Assembly: GCA_034432375.1 (NCBI GenBank) | Contig: DAOUCA010000101.1 | Coordinates: 62,001 to 126,000, forward strand | Length of the DNA stretch: 64,000 nucleotides | Source: JAHBVH01 sp034432375 | Lineage (GTDB): Bacteria; Chloroflexota; Anaerolineae; Caldilineales; Caldilineaceae | Direction of reading: 5' to 3' | Part shown: one piece after another, positions 26,401 to 34,416 of the stretch | Position numbering within the stretch: position 1 is the stretch's first letter | How the letters are laid out: every line of letters starts with the position of its first letter | Made by a program: the position numbers and the translations under genes | The notes under the pieces: model-generated | What the model was told of the DNA's origin: nothing | Database searches by the model: none | Seen by the model: only the letters and a program-made list of their open reading frames with translations

Positions 26401-26576
26401 TCCAGGTGCACAAATTTGTCTGCACCGGCACATTGGAGGAGCGTATCGACGAGATGATCGAACGCAAACAGGCGCTGGCGGAAAGTATTCTTGGTGATGG
26501 CGAAGGTTGGTTATCCGAACTGTCGACCAGTGAGTTACGCGAGATGGTAACATTGCGACGCGAGGCGATGGAGTAG
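23421..26576 (+). CDS. SNF2 family DEAD/DEAH-box helicase
   Basis: A 1051-residue bacterial SNF2 ATPase. N-terminal 550 residues are family-specific. Helicase motifs then follow: I (DDMGLGKTIQTLAMV, about residue 595), II (VILDEAQNIKNPGAKQT), III (LALTGTPVENRLSELWSIM), IV (FTQFAEMGRLL), V (ILSLKAGGVGLNLT) and VI (QATDRAFRIGQKRNVQVHKF), plus the HFDRWWNPAVE segment. These ATP-driven translocases remodel protein-DNA complexes. In related genomes a SWIM zinc-finger protein is the usual neighbour; here it lies 873 bases downstream (27449), with a small minus-strand module between. No strong ribosome site precedes ATG 23421. Confidence 0.93.
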   Translation: MYILHSHWSPSTTPAETGTVHFWAETALAAQPPKQKRNPKRVLAHPFAVDAKSLRQILLPLVDATVKPAKGTVELLLPTTLNGPQPSPGLLHDWKLDGRSKVTLERWQVESLHATPVAAIEILTRLPASFELPPNIRIGDDLRFWETVTLFALETVAQQKVLPTLAQADATGKNYDARWMPVVDGPRDGPRLARLVEAMPPLARAGSTTAEGADHPHHLLDSYLNSVIDGLARQWGNGAFPSLPFKSNEPAQSWLRSLFVENPAIKAATAQIQRLQNSYYAWLRNLNVAGDRTVRVAFRLEAPLQQMANEERRTERDWTLHFFLQARDDPSLLIPAAQIWQTSGNVLKTSGHQVEQPQEKLLAGLGYAARLFDPLRRSLQAAKPEQATLSTEEAYTFLRTTAPLLEESGFGVLIPPWWNKPGTRLGVRLRMQGNRQSNSTDAVPANASMSMDKLVSYKWELSLGDTKLTKEEFDALVALKSPLVQIRGQWVELDPDQIEAAIAFWQRHDADADVSLHEALGIGLGADEIDGLPIEDVEFSGWLADWMARFTGNERLDVLPQPQSLHATLRPYQAYGYSWIDFLRRWGMGACLADDMGLGKTIQTLAMVLRIKEEEKTLPGPVLLIAPTSVVTNWAKEVERFAPNLLAHVHQGSDRFKGQQLLDQANSVDLMLTSYPLIRRDAETLQQVNWFGVILDEAQNIKNPGAKQTQSIRDLPAGFRLALTGTPVENRLSELWSIMHFLNPGYLGSRQKFRQRFALPIERDQDEAAAGQLRKLVSPFILRRVKTDPTVIQDLPEKMETKVYTVLTEEQATLYEAVVRQALDEINSAEDEMARRGRVLSMLMQLKQICNHPAQYLHQVNEDYTAGEEEKRSGKLSRLAEMLEEITAVGDRVLIFTQFAEMGRLLRSYLQQQLGIPTIFLHGGTPANQRRTMVEQFQEAEDGPSIFILSLKAGGVGLNLTRANHVFHFDRWWNPAVENQATDRAFRIGQKRNVQVHKFVCTGTLEERIDEMIERKQALAESILGDGEGWLSELSTSELREMVTLRREAME

Positions 26577-26588
26577 CACGAAGGCAAA

Positions 26589-26993
26589 TCAGGGTGGCCA
26601 GGGGAGGCGGTGGATTTGGCGGTCAATTGTATAATATTCCAATGATGATTGACGAACACGGATTATATTGCCCATGCGGGCTGCTTTCGTACGAAATTGT
26701 GGTAAATTTACCAGCGAACGTAACATACTCGATGAGCGGTGTCGTTGATCATTCGTCAGAACGAAGCCGATGATACAGTAGCTCTTATTCGCATGAAACA
26801 CTTGCCAAAAATCATCAACATTTGTGGTAATAAAGGTTGGCTTATTGACCTTGTGTAGAAGAGTGGCAATGCCATCATCCTTCACCACTGTAGCCGGGCA
26901 TAAATCCACAATCGATAGCACTTGTCCTGGATACCATGCAGTGATTGAAGCGATAAGACGGTTACTTGTAATGTTTTCATCAACCACGATCAC
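26589..26993 (-). CDS. PIN-like (DUF5615-type) putative toxin
   Basis: A 134-residue protein opening MIVVDENI, the DExN-type start of DUF5615/Mut7-C PIN-like proteins, with TFITTNVDDFWQVF later on. These residues would form part of a metal-dependent RNase site. It begins with GTG two bases after the stop of the DUF433 gene, so the two are translationally coupled. DUF433 plus DUF5615 is a recurrent putative toxin-antitoxin pair. The C-terminal half is divergent and family membership is inferred. Confidence 0.6.
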   Translation of the reverse strand: MIVVDENITSNRLIASITAWYPGQVLSIVDLCPATVVKDDGIATLLHKVNKPTFITTNVDDFWQVFHANKSYCIIGFVLTNDQRHRSSSMLRSLVNLPQFRTKAARMGNIIRVRQSSLEYYTIDRQIHRLPWPP

Positions 26994-26995
26994 GG

Positions 26996-27352
26996 TTATA
27001 CAGGTTCCAATTCTTGTTGGTCTTCGAATTCGTTGGGACGATGGATAAAAGCATGATGTCGTGATATAAACGCTTGGTTGGCGAGAGAGATTGCTTCGTA
27101 GAGCGCTTCTGCTGAAATTTTACTACGCTGATAATCGGCTAGAATTTCTTCTACAGTTTCGCCTTGGGCCAGCATAGACAAGATCACGCTCGGTTCCAGC
27201 CGTGTATACTTAAAGGTCGGTCGTCCCCCACAAACACCAGGGGCGCGCACGATGTATTTGCCGAGTGGGTAATATTCATAAAGTTCGCCGCCGTACATCT
27301 CTTGCACAAGCTCATCAGTCTGAGTTGCACCATTACCAATTGCTATTGTCAT
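26996..27352 (-). CDS. DUF433 domain protein, putative antitoxin
   Basis: A 118-residue protein ending in a DUF433 domain: GKYIVRAPGVCGGRPTFKYTRL, then ILSMLAQGETVEEILADYQ and ALYEAISLA, a helix-turn-helix-like fold. DUF433 proteins are usually antitoxins or DNA-binding partners of PIN-like toxins. It is followed two bases later by such a toxin gene. An AGGGACAG sequence precedes the ATG at 27352. The pair sits inside the SNF2-SWIM gene pair on the opposite strand. Confidence 0.8.
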   Translation of the reverse strand: MTIAIGNGATQTDELVQEMYGGELYEYYPLGKYIVRAPGVCGGRPTFKYTRLEPSVILSMLAQGETVEEILADYQRSKISAEALYEAISLANQAFISRHHAFIHRPNEFEDQQELEPV

Positions 27353-27448
27353 CGGTCAGCTGTCCCTTTCTCTTTCCGGTACGACTACATAAGCTAGTGT
27401 ACCGATTCAACTGGGGGTTGTCAATAGTGAAATTGAGGACATTCTGTT

Positions 27449-28330
27449 ATGCGTTATCGCTATTACGATTCCTTTGAACGGGCTACCCCTATCTCTACCG
27501 ATGAGGGCATCAAAGCGCGTAGCAAACGGGGCGACTTTGCCAAGAATTGGTGGGCGGCGCGCTGGATCGGCGCACTCGAACAGTTGGTCGACAAGGGACG
27601 CTTAACCCGCGGTCGTTCCTATGCGCGCAAAGGGCAGGTGCTCGAAATTAAAGAAGAAAAGGGGGGCATCAAGGCCAAGGTGCAGGGCTCGCGCAGCACA
27701 CCCTATGCGATCACCATCACGTTGGAACCCTTAACGGACACACAGTGGGAGAAGGTAATCGATGCGCTGGCCGAGCGGGCGATCTTTACGGCGCAACTCC
27801 TGGCTGGGGAGATGCCGCAGGAGATCGAGGAAGCCTTTGCCGCGGCGGGGGTCAGCCTTTTTCCCGAAAAATCCGGTGAATTGGTGACCAATTGCTCCTG
27901 CCCGGATTGGTCCAACCCCTGTAAGCATGTTGCCGCCACGCACGATATTCTTGGCGAGCAATTTGACGAAGATCCCTTCCTGCTCTTCCGGTTACGCGGT
28001 CGCAGCCAGGATCAAATTATGGAAGCACTGCGGGCAAAACGCGCGGCAGCGACGCCGCAATTGGCCGAAGAGCCGGTAGAGTATATCACGGAAGAGCCGA
28101 CTACACCGTTGGCCGAAACGCTCGACCATTTCTGGGTAATGGGGCAATCGCTCGCTGGCTTTCCGCTGCAGATCAAAGCGCCGGTGACACCACTCCCGAT
28201 CCTTAAACGGCTGGGGCAGCCGGCCTTCTTGGATGAACAACTGGAGCAATTGCTCGGACCAGCCTATCGGGCGATGACGGAGAAGGCATTAGATCTTTAT
28301 GACAAAGCGGACAAAGGGACAGGCGCATGA
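27449..28330 (+). CDS. SWIM zinc-finger protein
   Basis: A 293-residue protein with a SWIM zinc finger in the middle (about residues 148-170): NCSCPDWSNPCKHVAATHDIL, a CxC...CxH pattern. The preceding region, with KRGDFAKNWWAARWIGALE and SYARKGQVLEI, and the following ILGEQFDEDPFLLFRLRGR segment are typical of the SWIM proteins encoded beside bacterial SNF2 helicases. SWIM proteins bind DNA or proteins and probably guide the helicase. A GAGGA site precedes ATG 27449. The next gene begins inside its stop codon (four-base overlap). Confidence 0.9.
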   Translation: MRYRYYDSFERATPISTDEGIKARSKRGDFAKNWWAARWIGALEQLVDKGRLTRGRSYARKGQVLEIKEEKGGIKAKVQGSRSTPYAITITLEPLTDTQWEKVIDALAERAIFTAQLLAGEMPQEIEEAFAAAGVSLFPEKSGELVTNCSCPDWSNPCKHVAATHDILGEQFDEDPFLLFRLRGRSQDQIMEALRAKRAAATPQLAEEPVEYITEEPTTPLAETLDHFWVMGQSLAGFPLQIKAPVTPLPILKRLGQPAFLDEQLEQLLGPAYRAMTEKALDLYDKADKGTGA

Positions 28331-28767
28331 TAGCGGGTAAACTCGAAGCAATTTGGATCAAACGCGCCAAGCGAGGACCAATGGATCCCAAAGAAAGGGC
28401 CACGCTGATCGCTAACCGAGGTATTGTTGACAATGCCGATCAGGGGCGCAAGCGCCAGGTCACGATCATTGCCCAGGAACGGTGGGCGGAGTTGATGGCG
28501 GAGACCGGTGCTACGCTTGCACCGTCGGTGCGCCGGGCGAATCTAATGGTGAGTGGGATCGATCTGGCCGAGAGCCGCGGCAAAATTCTACAAATTGGTG
28601 CGGTCCGCATTCAAATTTACAACGAGACGCGCCCCTGTGAACGGATGGATGAAGCGCACCCTGGTCTACGCCACGCGATGAAGAACAACTGGGGTGGTGG
28701 TGCTTTCGGCATCGTGTTAGATGATGGCGAGATTGGCGTGGGTGATTCCGTGGAATGGGTGATGTAG
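28327..28767 (+). CDS. MOSC domain protein
   Basis: A 146-residue single-domain MOSC protein: GKLEAIWIKRAKRGPMDP, LANRGIVDNADQGRKRQVTIIA, RRANLMVSGIDL and the conserved cysteine in YNETRPCERMDE, where sulfur would be carried. MOSC domains sulfurate molybdenum or bind molybdenum cofactor, as in YiiM and mitochondrial amidoxime reductase. It overlaps the SWIM gene by four bases (ATGA), an unexpected partner. The MoeA genes at 12728 and the molybdenum hydroxylase at 56259 show the host makes this cofactor. Confidence 0.9.
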   Translation: MIAGKLEAIWIKRAKRGPMDPKERATLIANRGIVDNADQGRKRQVTIIAQERWAELMAETGATLAPSVRRANLMVSGIDLAESRGKILQIGAVRIQIYNETRPCERMDEAHPGLRHAMKNNWGGGAFGIVLDDGEIGVGDSVEWVM

Positions 28768-28949
28768 AGCTGTTGCTCGCAAAGGCGCAAAGCTCGCAAA
28801 GGAGGGCTGGGTTCTCACGAGAAATCGCAAGTGCTATAGTTTGTTGACAACGCGAACAATACCATGTGAGCAAGCGTTAACCATGTATTAGCTTTGTGAG
28901 AAACTAAAGATCGAACTCAGTTTGGGTAGAGGATATAGCTGTGTGCAAT

Positions 28950-31208
28950 TTACATCGCCGGAAAGAGCGCGTTCACCGGCTCATAGGTCGGTAAGCGCAG
29001 CGTGACCACGGTCTGCTCACCCGGTACGCTTATCGTCTCTAGCGTACCGCCAACGACGGCGAGCATCGTGCTGTGGATCGATAACCCTTGCCGGCTACCG
29101 ACACTCTCTTCGCCCTCCTCGCTCTCTTCTCCATTGAGGGACGGCACAATTCCCACGCCATCATCCTTCAGTTGAATTACCAGTCCCTGTTCCTCCCGGA
29201 TTGTAATTTGCAGATGCAAGCGGCGCTGTCGCTCGTGGCCACGTCCGTAGCGGGCGGCGTTGCGGATTGCCTCGCGCGCAGCATAGAAGAGCACTTCGAC
29301 GGTCAATTGGGGTAGATCGCGCAACTGTTCTTCTGCCGCGGCTTCGATCTGCCAGTCCACCCGATCAAAGGTTTCGGGCAGTTCATCGGCAATCAGTTGG
29401 TGTAGCGCTGCGATGAGCCCCATGCGTGCCACCGCCGGGGCGCTGCGGGCCGGCATCTCGCGCAATAGATCGGAGATCTGGCGGTGGGTCGCCATGAGTA
29501 CGTTGGTCGCATCGGGGATTGCCGAAGCCCCGTTGCCCCCCAAGGCAATGAGGGCAGTGTGTACCTGCGGTAAAATATCATCGTGGAGCACACGCCGGGT
29601 GCGGCGGTCGAGCAGTTGGCTTTCGACAAGCCGCTGCCGTTGAAGTAACATGAGGCTGCGCGCCAGTTGCGCGCTGGCACGGGTATCGATCAGCCGCTCA
29701 CCACTGGCACGCGCGATCTCGATCTCTTCCTGCGTGTAGAGGCTATCATTCTGTTTGGGGCCGAGCAGAAAGAGGCCGATCAGACCGCGTTCACTCCAGA
29801 GGGGCACCGCCCAGAGCAACCCATCGATCTGCGTCGGGTCGAGCGGCAGGCAGATCATCTCTGGCTCTTGGAATTGGGCGGCCAAGCGGTTGACCATCGT
29901 TTCGTCCACCGCTTCGTGGCGAGGGAAGGCGAGCGGTGGACCGACCAGCGGAGCCATTGGCCCAAGTGGCACCAGAAAGGCCCGCCGCAGATTGAGCACA
30001 TCACTACAAAAACTTTGAAATAGCGAGGAGACATCAAGCGCGGACGGCACTTGTGCAAGTAGCGTGTGTTCCAGATGTGTAGAGGTGATCCGTCCATTAC
30101 CATCGCCATCGTTGTTGGGTAGATCGAGCAGTCGTTCATAGAGATGCTGGCTACCGAGGAAGGGGCGCAATTGACGCATATATTCCTCGCGCCGGGCATA
30201 GGAGCGCCAGCCAAGCAGCGCATAGAAGAGGATCATCAGCATCGTCGCCATGAGCAGACTATAAATTGGGCGCAACTGCAACGCAAAGGCGAGGCTAACT
30301 ACGCTGCCAAAGCCCATCGCCAGCAGCACTGCGTTGAACCAATGGCGGCGCAATTCGCCGCGCGGTAGGGTCTTGCCGGTGAAAATTTCATAAGCCACAA
30401 TTGCCTGCCCCACCATAAAGACCGCTGCGGTGATCAGTAGCTCGATCACCAGATCCCACAGCCCAACCGTGTTGCTTACGGTCGCGACATCATAGAGCAG
30501 CACCGAGCGTTGCGCCGTATTGATTGCCCAGGCAATCAACCCGCCGACGACAAAGCTGACAATCAGCAACATGCTTGACGCGCCGATGAGCCAGGGCCGC
30601 GCCCGCCGCCGCGCCAGATCACCCATCATGCGGCCGGAGGGCATGGGGTAGCGCAGTGCGGTGAGCGAAAGGCCAATGCAGATGAGAATGTAGAGCGGAT
30701 AGATGAGCAGAATCAACGGTAGCCCGCCAACCTGGAGCTGTGTTGAGAGATTGAGGCGCGCCGCCTGGCTAAAGGTCGGCAAGGGGCTGGTAAAAAAGAG
30801 CAGGCTGACCAAGATGATGCTGAGCGCCATCGTGGCAAAGAACCAGCCCCGGTGGCGACTGCGCAGCTCATGCACTTTGACCTCAAGCGGATCGGGCGGC
30901 AAATCGAGAAACCCAGTGTACCAGGCAATGATCGCATACCAGACAAAGGGAATCGCCACCAAGGGCACCCAGCCGGCACGCCACCACCATTCCAAGCCGC
31001 GGCTGGCAAAGTCTGGCCCCAGACCCAAAATCACCGTATGACTGATAAAGAAGAGTGCGCCTAGCAAAAGCCCCCAGCCAGCCAGCCAAACGCCCCACGC
31101 CCGTCGCTCGGCGTTGAGCAAGACCATGAGCCCCAGCCAAGAGATGAGGATCACGTTGATCAGCGAGACGGCCATCAAGGCCCAATCGAGCCAGAAGTTA
31201 CTGGTCAT
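28950..31208 (-). CDS. Membrane sensor histidine kinase (NarL-type partner)
   Basis: A 752-residue kinase. About eight membrane helices occupy residues 1-330, with short loops and no large extracellular domain. A GAF-like region (about 375-520) follows, containing LNLRRAFLVPLGPMAPL. The dimerisation helix has RRTRRVLHDDILPQVHTALIAL, where H-D-D matches the HisKA_3 type of NarX/DegS kinases. The ATPase domain has EAIRNAARYGRGHE and LKDDGVGIVPSL. It lies 69 bases downstream of the response regulator gene and acts with it. Signal unknown. Confidence 0.88.
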   Translation of the reverse strand: MTSNFWLDWALMAVSLINVILISWLGLMVLLNAERRAWGVWLAGWGLLLGALFFISHTVILGLGPDFASRGLEWWWRAGWVPLVAIPFVWYAIIAWYTGFLDLPPDPLEVKVHELRSRHRGWFFATMALSIILVSLLFFTSPLPTFSQAARLNLSTQLQVGGLPLILLIYPLYILICIGLSLTALRYPMPSGRMMGDLARRRARPWLIGASSMLLIVSFVVGGLIAWAINTAQRSVLLYDVATVSNTVGLWDLVIELLITAAVFMVGQAIVAYEIFTGKTLPRGELRRHWFNAVLLAMGFGSVVSLAFALQLRPIYSLLMATMLMILFYALLGWRSYARREEYMRQLRPFLGSQHLYERLLDLPNNDGDGNGRITSTHLEHTLLAQVPSALDVSSLFQSFCSDVLNLRRAFLVPLGPMAPLVGPPLAFPRHEAVDETMVNRLAAQFQEPEMICLPLDPTQIDGLLWAVPLWSERGLIGLFLLGPKQNDSLYTQEEIEIARASGERLIDTRASAQLARSLMLLQRQRLVESQLLDRRTRRVLHDDILPQVHTALIALGGNGASAIPDATNVLMATHRQISDLLREMPARSAPAVARMGLIAALHQLIADELPETFDRVDWQIEAAAEEQLRDLPQLTVEVLFYAAREAIRNAARYGRGHERQRRLHLQITIREEQGLVIQLKDDGVGIVPSLNGEESEEGEESVGSRQGLSIHSTMLAVVGGTLETISVPGEQTVVTLRLPTYEPVNALFPAM

Positions 31209-31219
31209 GGCAAGGGTGT

Positions 31220-31270
31220 TGCGTGTTGCGTGGCTTGGCGTGAGCTTGGCCGAATGCTGCGTGTTGCGTG
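31220..31270. repeat. Dispersed TGCGTGTTGCGTG repeat, copies 2 and 3
   Basis: Two copies (31220-31232 and 31258-31270) fill the gap between the kinase and response regulator genes. Other copies are at 1149 and 46643. Confidence 0.75.
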
Positions 31271-31277
31271 GTAAGTC

Positions 31278-32021
31278 TCATCCTTCTGTGCTCCATTCCA
31301 CCCATTCCCCCCGTTCATTTTGCACGTTGGCAATGCCGTTCTCATCCCAGTAGAGTAGGCGACCGCTGAGCATGATGATGACGGCGCGAGTACGGGCAAC
31401 CTTTTCGTCGGTGGTGGTGGCGTCGAGCCCCCACGCCGCGTAGATCTGGCCATTGGTGCGGCTGATGGTGCGCTTATCGCGGAAGCCCATGCGCTCGGCG
31501 ATCTGTTCATTCGTCATGCCTTGGGCGAGCATACGCGCCACCACTTGCTCATTTGGCTCCAGCAGATCGAGGGGCGAGTGCTCATCGAGGTGGCGCACTT
31601 CCTGCACGCGCGCTTCGATCTCGGGGTCGATAAAGCTGCGCCCATCGACGGCGTCGGCGAGCAGAGGCAGGACCATTAGCGGCAACAGGTAGTTGGATTT
31701 ACGGACATAGGCATAGTGGCTGAGGATGCCGGAACGGCGAAAGTCGCGGTAGTAGGCGTCGTCATCTTGAATCGAATAGAAGACCACCGGCAGGCGCGGA
31801 AATTCACGGCGCACTGCGACGGCGGCCTCAATACCATTCATCTCGCCGGCCAATTGCACATCCATCAGGATGACATCGGGGTTTTGTTGCAAACAAAAGG
31901 CGAGCGCATCTTCGCCCCGGTCACAATCGTGGACGACCTGCGTCTTGCCGGTCGCCTGGAGCCCACTTTTGAGCGCCGTACGCAGGTTATGGTTATCTTC
32001 GACAATTAATAAATTTAACAT
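31278..32021 (-). CDS. NarL/LuxR-type response regulator
   Basis: A 247-residue regulator. The receiver has LLIVEDNHNLRTAL (acidic pocket), ILMDVQLAGEMNGIEA with the phospho-Asp (near residue 55) and the VRKSN lysine. A LuxR-like helix-turn-helix follows: LLEPNEQVVARMLAQGMTNEQIAERMG then KRTISRTNGQIY, which is an unusual version of the motif. The start was set at ATG 32021 (MLNLLIVED); a TTG-opened frame reaches 32042. It precedes the sensor kinase gene on the same strand and probably mediates its output. Confidence 0.88.
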   Translation of the reverse strand: MLNLLIVEDNHNLRTALKSGLQATGKTQVVHDCDRGEDALAFCLQQNPDVILMDVQLAGEMNGIEAAVAVRREFPRLPVVFYSIQDDDAYYRDFRRSGILSHYAYVRKSNYLLPLMVLPLLADAVDGRSFIDPEIEARVQEVRHLDEHSPLDLLEPNEQVVARMLAQGMTNEQIAERMGFRDKRTISRTNGQIYAAWGLDATTTDEKVARTRAVIIMLSGRLLYWDENGIANVQNERGEWVEWSTEG

Positions 32022-32064
32022 GTTATTGGCTAGCGTACTCAAGAAAGATCAGAAAGTCAAAATC

Positions 32065-32225
32065 GGTTGGACGGTAAGACAGTAGGGCGGTAGGGCGGTA
32101 AATCGGTAGGGCGGTAGGGCGGTAGGGCGGTAAATCGGTAAATCGGTAGGAAAGTAAACGGTAAGATGGCCACCGTTCTACCGTTCCACCGTCCAACCGT
32201 CTCACCGTCTCACCGTCTCATCGCT
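32065..32225. repeat. Short-tandem-repeat block with inverted ends, copy 2
   Basis: GGGCGGTA and AAATCGGTA units on the left, then ACCGTCTC/ACCGTTCC units on the right. GGTTGGACGGT (32065-32075) is mirrored by ACCGTCCAACC (32188-32198). It sits upstream of the response regulator gene in the 344-base gap 32022-32365; the rest of the gap shows only the promoter below. Confidence 0.85.
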
Positions 32226-32352
32226 CCACTGTTTACCCATAGCATACAAGGATGCGCCAAGCACTTACGTGCGCCAACATGATCACTTAGGTTGATCACT
32301 CAGATCGATCATCTTGGGCAATCGCGGTCAAGTCAATGAGGGCAACCCTTGT

Positions 32353-32358
32353 TATAAT
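32353..32358 (+). promoter_or_regulatory. -10 box of a probably leaderless transcript
   Basis: TATAAT at 32353-32358 lies seven bases before ATG 32366. Transcription would start at or very near the ATG. The -35 region is poor. Confidence 0.5.
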
Positions 32359-32365
32359 GGATCGC

Positions 32366-33307
32366 ATGACCAACTCACCGACCGCAGATGCCCTAACCAC
32401 CGCCGTTGCGCAGAATCTGGCTGATCCGCTGGATGGGGCGACAATGGCAGAGAATGCCAACTATAGCCGTTTTTATTTTCAGCGGCTCTTTCGCGAGCAG
32501 AGTGGTGAAACACCCGGCGATTGTCGGCGGCGTCTCTTGTTGGAACGGGCCGGCTATCAACTGTGCCATAGCGGGCTTTCGGTGACGGCGATCGCATTTG
32601 ACGCGCTCTATGACTCGTTAGAAGGCTTCTCGCGTGCCTTCCGCCGTGCGTATGGCGTTTCGCCCAGCCATTACCGGCGGCTAGAGCCGTTGAGCTGGTT
32701 GCTGGCGGCGCCGAATGACATTCACTATGACCCCGTTGTGGGCGCCGCAGTGCGCCTCTCGCAAGCGACTATTCCAGGAGGTACGATGAATCTCACCAAC
32801 CGCTTACTTGACCACGATCTCTGGCTCACTCGGCAGCTTTTGGAAAAAGCCACGACCCTGTCCGATGTCCAACTCGACGCACCCTTGGCCAAGCCGGAAC
32901 ACCCTGTACCCTTTGACCAGATTGAACAGACGTTGCGCGATGTCCTCCAGCGGCTGGTCTTCACCAAAGAGGTGTGGGTGGCCGCGGTGCTAGGGCGCAA
33001 ACTGCCCGAGCAACAGGACAATTCGGCTGTAGGACTGCGAAAACGCATGGCTGCGGCCTTTGGGGAATTTCGCGCGTTGGTCGAACGGGTCGAGGCCGAA
33101 AATTTATGGGACGCGGACTTTGTCGACCTAATCTGCGAGCCGCCCGAGCGTTTTACCTACGGCGGCATGATCGCCCACGTGATCACCTTCTCAGCCTATC
33201 GGCGCACGGTTGCGATCCAAGCCTTGGCACGACTCGGTATTACTGACTTGGGCTATGGCGACCCAATTTTGTGGGAAGAAGCGCTACGGCAACAATCTGC
33301 CAATTAA
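32366..33307 (+). CDS. AraC-type HTH domain fused to a DinB-like domain
   Basis: A 313-residue fusion. Residues 1-105 are an AraC DNA-binding domain: ANYSRFYFQRLFREQSGETPG (first HTH) and IAFDALYDSLEGFSRAFRRAYGVSPSHYR (second HTH). Residues about 145-310 form a DinB/YfiT-like four-helix domain: LTNRLLDHDLWLTRQLLEKA, EQTLRDVLQRLVFTKEVW and YGGMIAHVITFSAYRR. DinB domains bind metal through three His; here H155, H274-type positions are partly visible. The start was set at ATG 32366, seven bases after TATAAT, though the frame extends to 32336. Likely a small-molecule or stress-responsive regulator. Confidence 0.85.
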   Translation: MTNSPTADALTTAVAQNLADPLDGATMAENANYSRFYFQRLFREQSGETPGDCRRRLLLERAGYQLCHSGLSVTAIAFDALYDSLEGFSRAFRRAYGVSPSHYRRLEPLSWLLAAPNDIHYDPVVGAAVRLSQATIPGGTMNLTNRLLDHDLWLTRQLLEKATTLSDVQLDAPLAKPEHPVPFDQIEQTLRDVLQRLVFTKEVWVAAVLGRKLPEQQDNSAVGLRKRMAAAFGEFRALVERVEAENLWDADFVDLICEPPERFTYGGMIAHVITFSAYRRTVAIQALARLGITDLGYGDPILWEEALRQQSAN

Positions 33308-33309
33308 CC

Positions 33310-33333
33310 GGTGGCTGAGCCTATCGAAGCCAC
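33310..33333. repeat. REP-like palindromic repeat, second copy
   Basis: GGTGGCTGAGCCTATCGAAG followed by CCAC, differing by one base from the copy at 167-205. It lies three bases after the AraC-DinB stop and could form a small hairpin. Confidence 0.65.
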
Positions 33334-33483
33334 TATACTGAAGTCAAGTTTTTAGGGTATGTCACCCCTGCGCAGGCAGGAATCTATGCTGCAAGAGCGA
33401 TAGACCCTGCCTGTGCAAGGGTGACACATTCCCCAGAAATCAATTTATTCGTACTTAACCAATGGACAAAGGACCAATGACCA

Positions 33484-34401
33484 ATGACGAATCAACCATT
33501 ACAAGGCAAAGTCGCCGTTGTCGCCGGCGCGACGCGCGGCGCTGGACGAGCGATTGCCGTAGAATTGGGCGCAGCCGGAGCAACGGTTTACTGCACCGGA
33601 CGCACAACGCGCAGCCAACGTTCGGACATCGATCGCAACGAAACGATTGAAGAGACCGCAGAGATGGTAACCCAACGGGGCGGTGTGGGGATTGCTGTTC
33701 AGGTTGATCATACGCAGCCAACACAAGTGGCAGCGTTCTTTGCCCAAGTGGCAGCAGAACAAAAGGGTCAGCTCGATATTCTGGTCAACGATATCTGGGG
33801 GGGCGAACAGTTGATGGATTGGGGCAATGCGTTCTGGGAGATGGATTTAGATAAAGCGATTACGATGATCGAACGTGCGATCTTTACCCATATGATCACC
33901 AGCCGCTATGGCGTCCCACTGATGGTAACGCGTAACCAGGGGCTGATCATCGAAGTGACCGATGGCGACACGCTCAATTACCGCGGCAACTTGGCCTATG
34001 ACTTTGTCAAAACTGGTGTCATGCGGCTGGCTTTGGCACAGGCGGAGGATCTCACCGCCAATGGCTTGCACGGCATTACGGCGTTGGCGCTTACTCCAGG
34101 CTTTCTGCGCTCGGAGCAGATGCTTGATCACTTTGGTGTCACTGCAGCGACCTGGCGCGATGCGATCAAGCAAGATCCCTACTTTGCCGAGAGCGAGACA
34201 CCCTACTATCTGGCGCGCGCGATTGTGGCACTGGCCTCTGATCCAAAGGTTCACGCAAAGCATGGCAAGACCTTTGCATCGTGGACCTTGTCCGAGGAGT
34301 ATGATTTTGTGGACATCGATGGGCGACACCCCCATTGGGGCCGCTTTTTTGCGGAGATGCAGGCCAAACAAGCACAGCAGCAACAGCAGCAACAGCAGTA
34401 G
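33484..34401 (+). CDS. Short-chain dehydrogenase/reductase (SDR)
   Basis: A 305-residue SDR with the nucleotide loop VVAGATRGAGRAIAVELGAAG (TGxxxGxG variant, here GATRGAG), CTGRTTRS, the LDILVNDIWGG segment replacing NNAG, and a catalytic region in LAYDFVKTGVMRLALAQA, where Tyr and Lys follow a YxxxK-like spacing (Y-D-F-V-K). The length and the DILVNDIWGG motif match a subgroup of unknown substrate. The C-terminus is a run of Gln from a CAG/CAA repeat. It is followed 15 bases on by a DUF402 gene. Confidence 0.9.
   Translation: MTNQPLQGKVAVVAGATRGAGRAIAVELGAAGATVYCTGRTTRSQRSDIDRNETIEETAEMVTQRGGVGIAVQVDHTQPTQVAAFFAQVAAEQKGQLDILVNDIWGGEQLMDWGNAFWEMDLDKAITMIERAIFTHMITSRYGVPLMVTRNQGLIIEVTDGDTLNYRGNLAYDFVKTGVMRLALAQAEDLTANGLHGITALALTPGFLRSEQMLDHFGVTAATWRDAIKQDPYFAESETPYYLARAIVALASDPKVHAKHGKTFASWTLSEEYDFVDIDGRHPHWGRFFAEMQAKQAQQQQQQQQ
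34375..34400. repeat. CAG/CAA trinucleotide repeat coding a poly-Gln tail
   Basis: Eight consecutive Gln codons, mostly CAG with some CAA, end the SDR gene. Such a tail is unusual in bacterial enzymes and may vary between strains. Confidence 0.85.
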
Positions 34402-34416
34402 TAGGTAAGTTCATGC

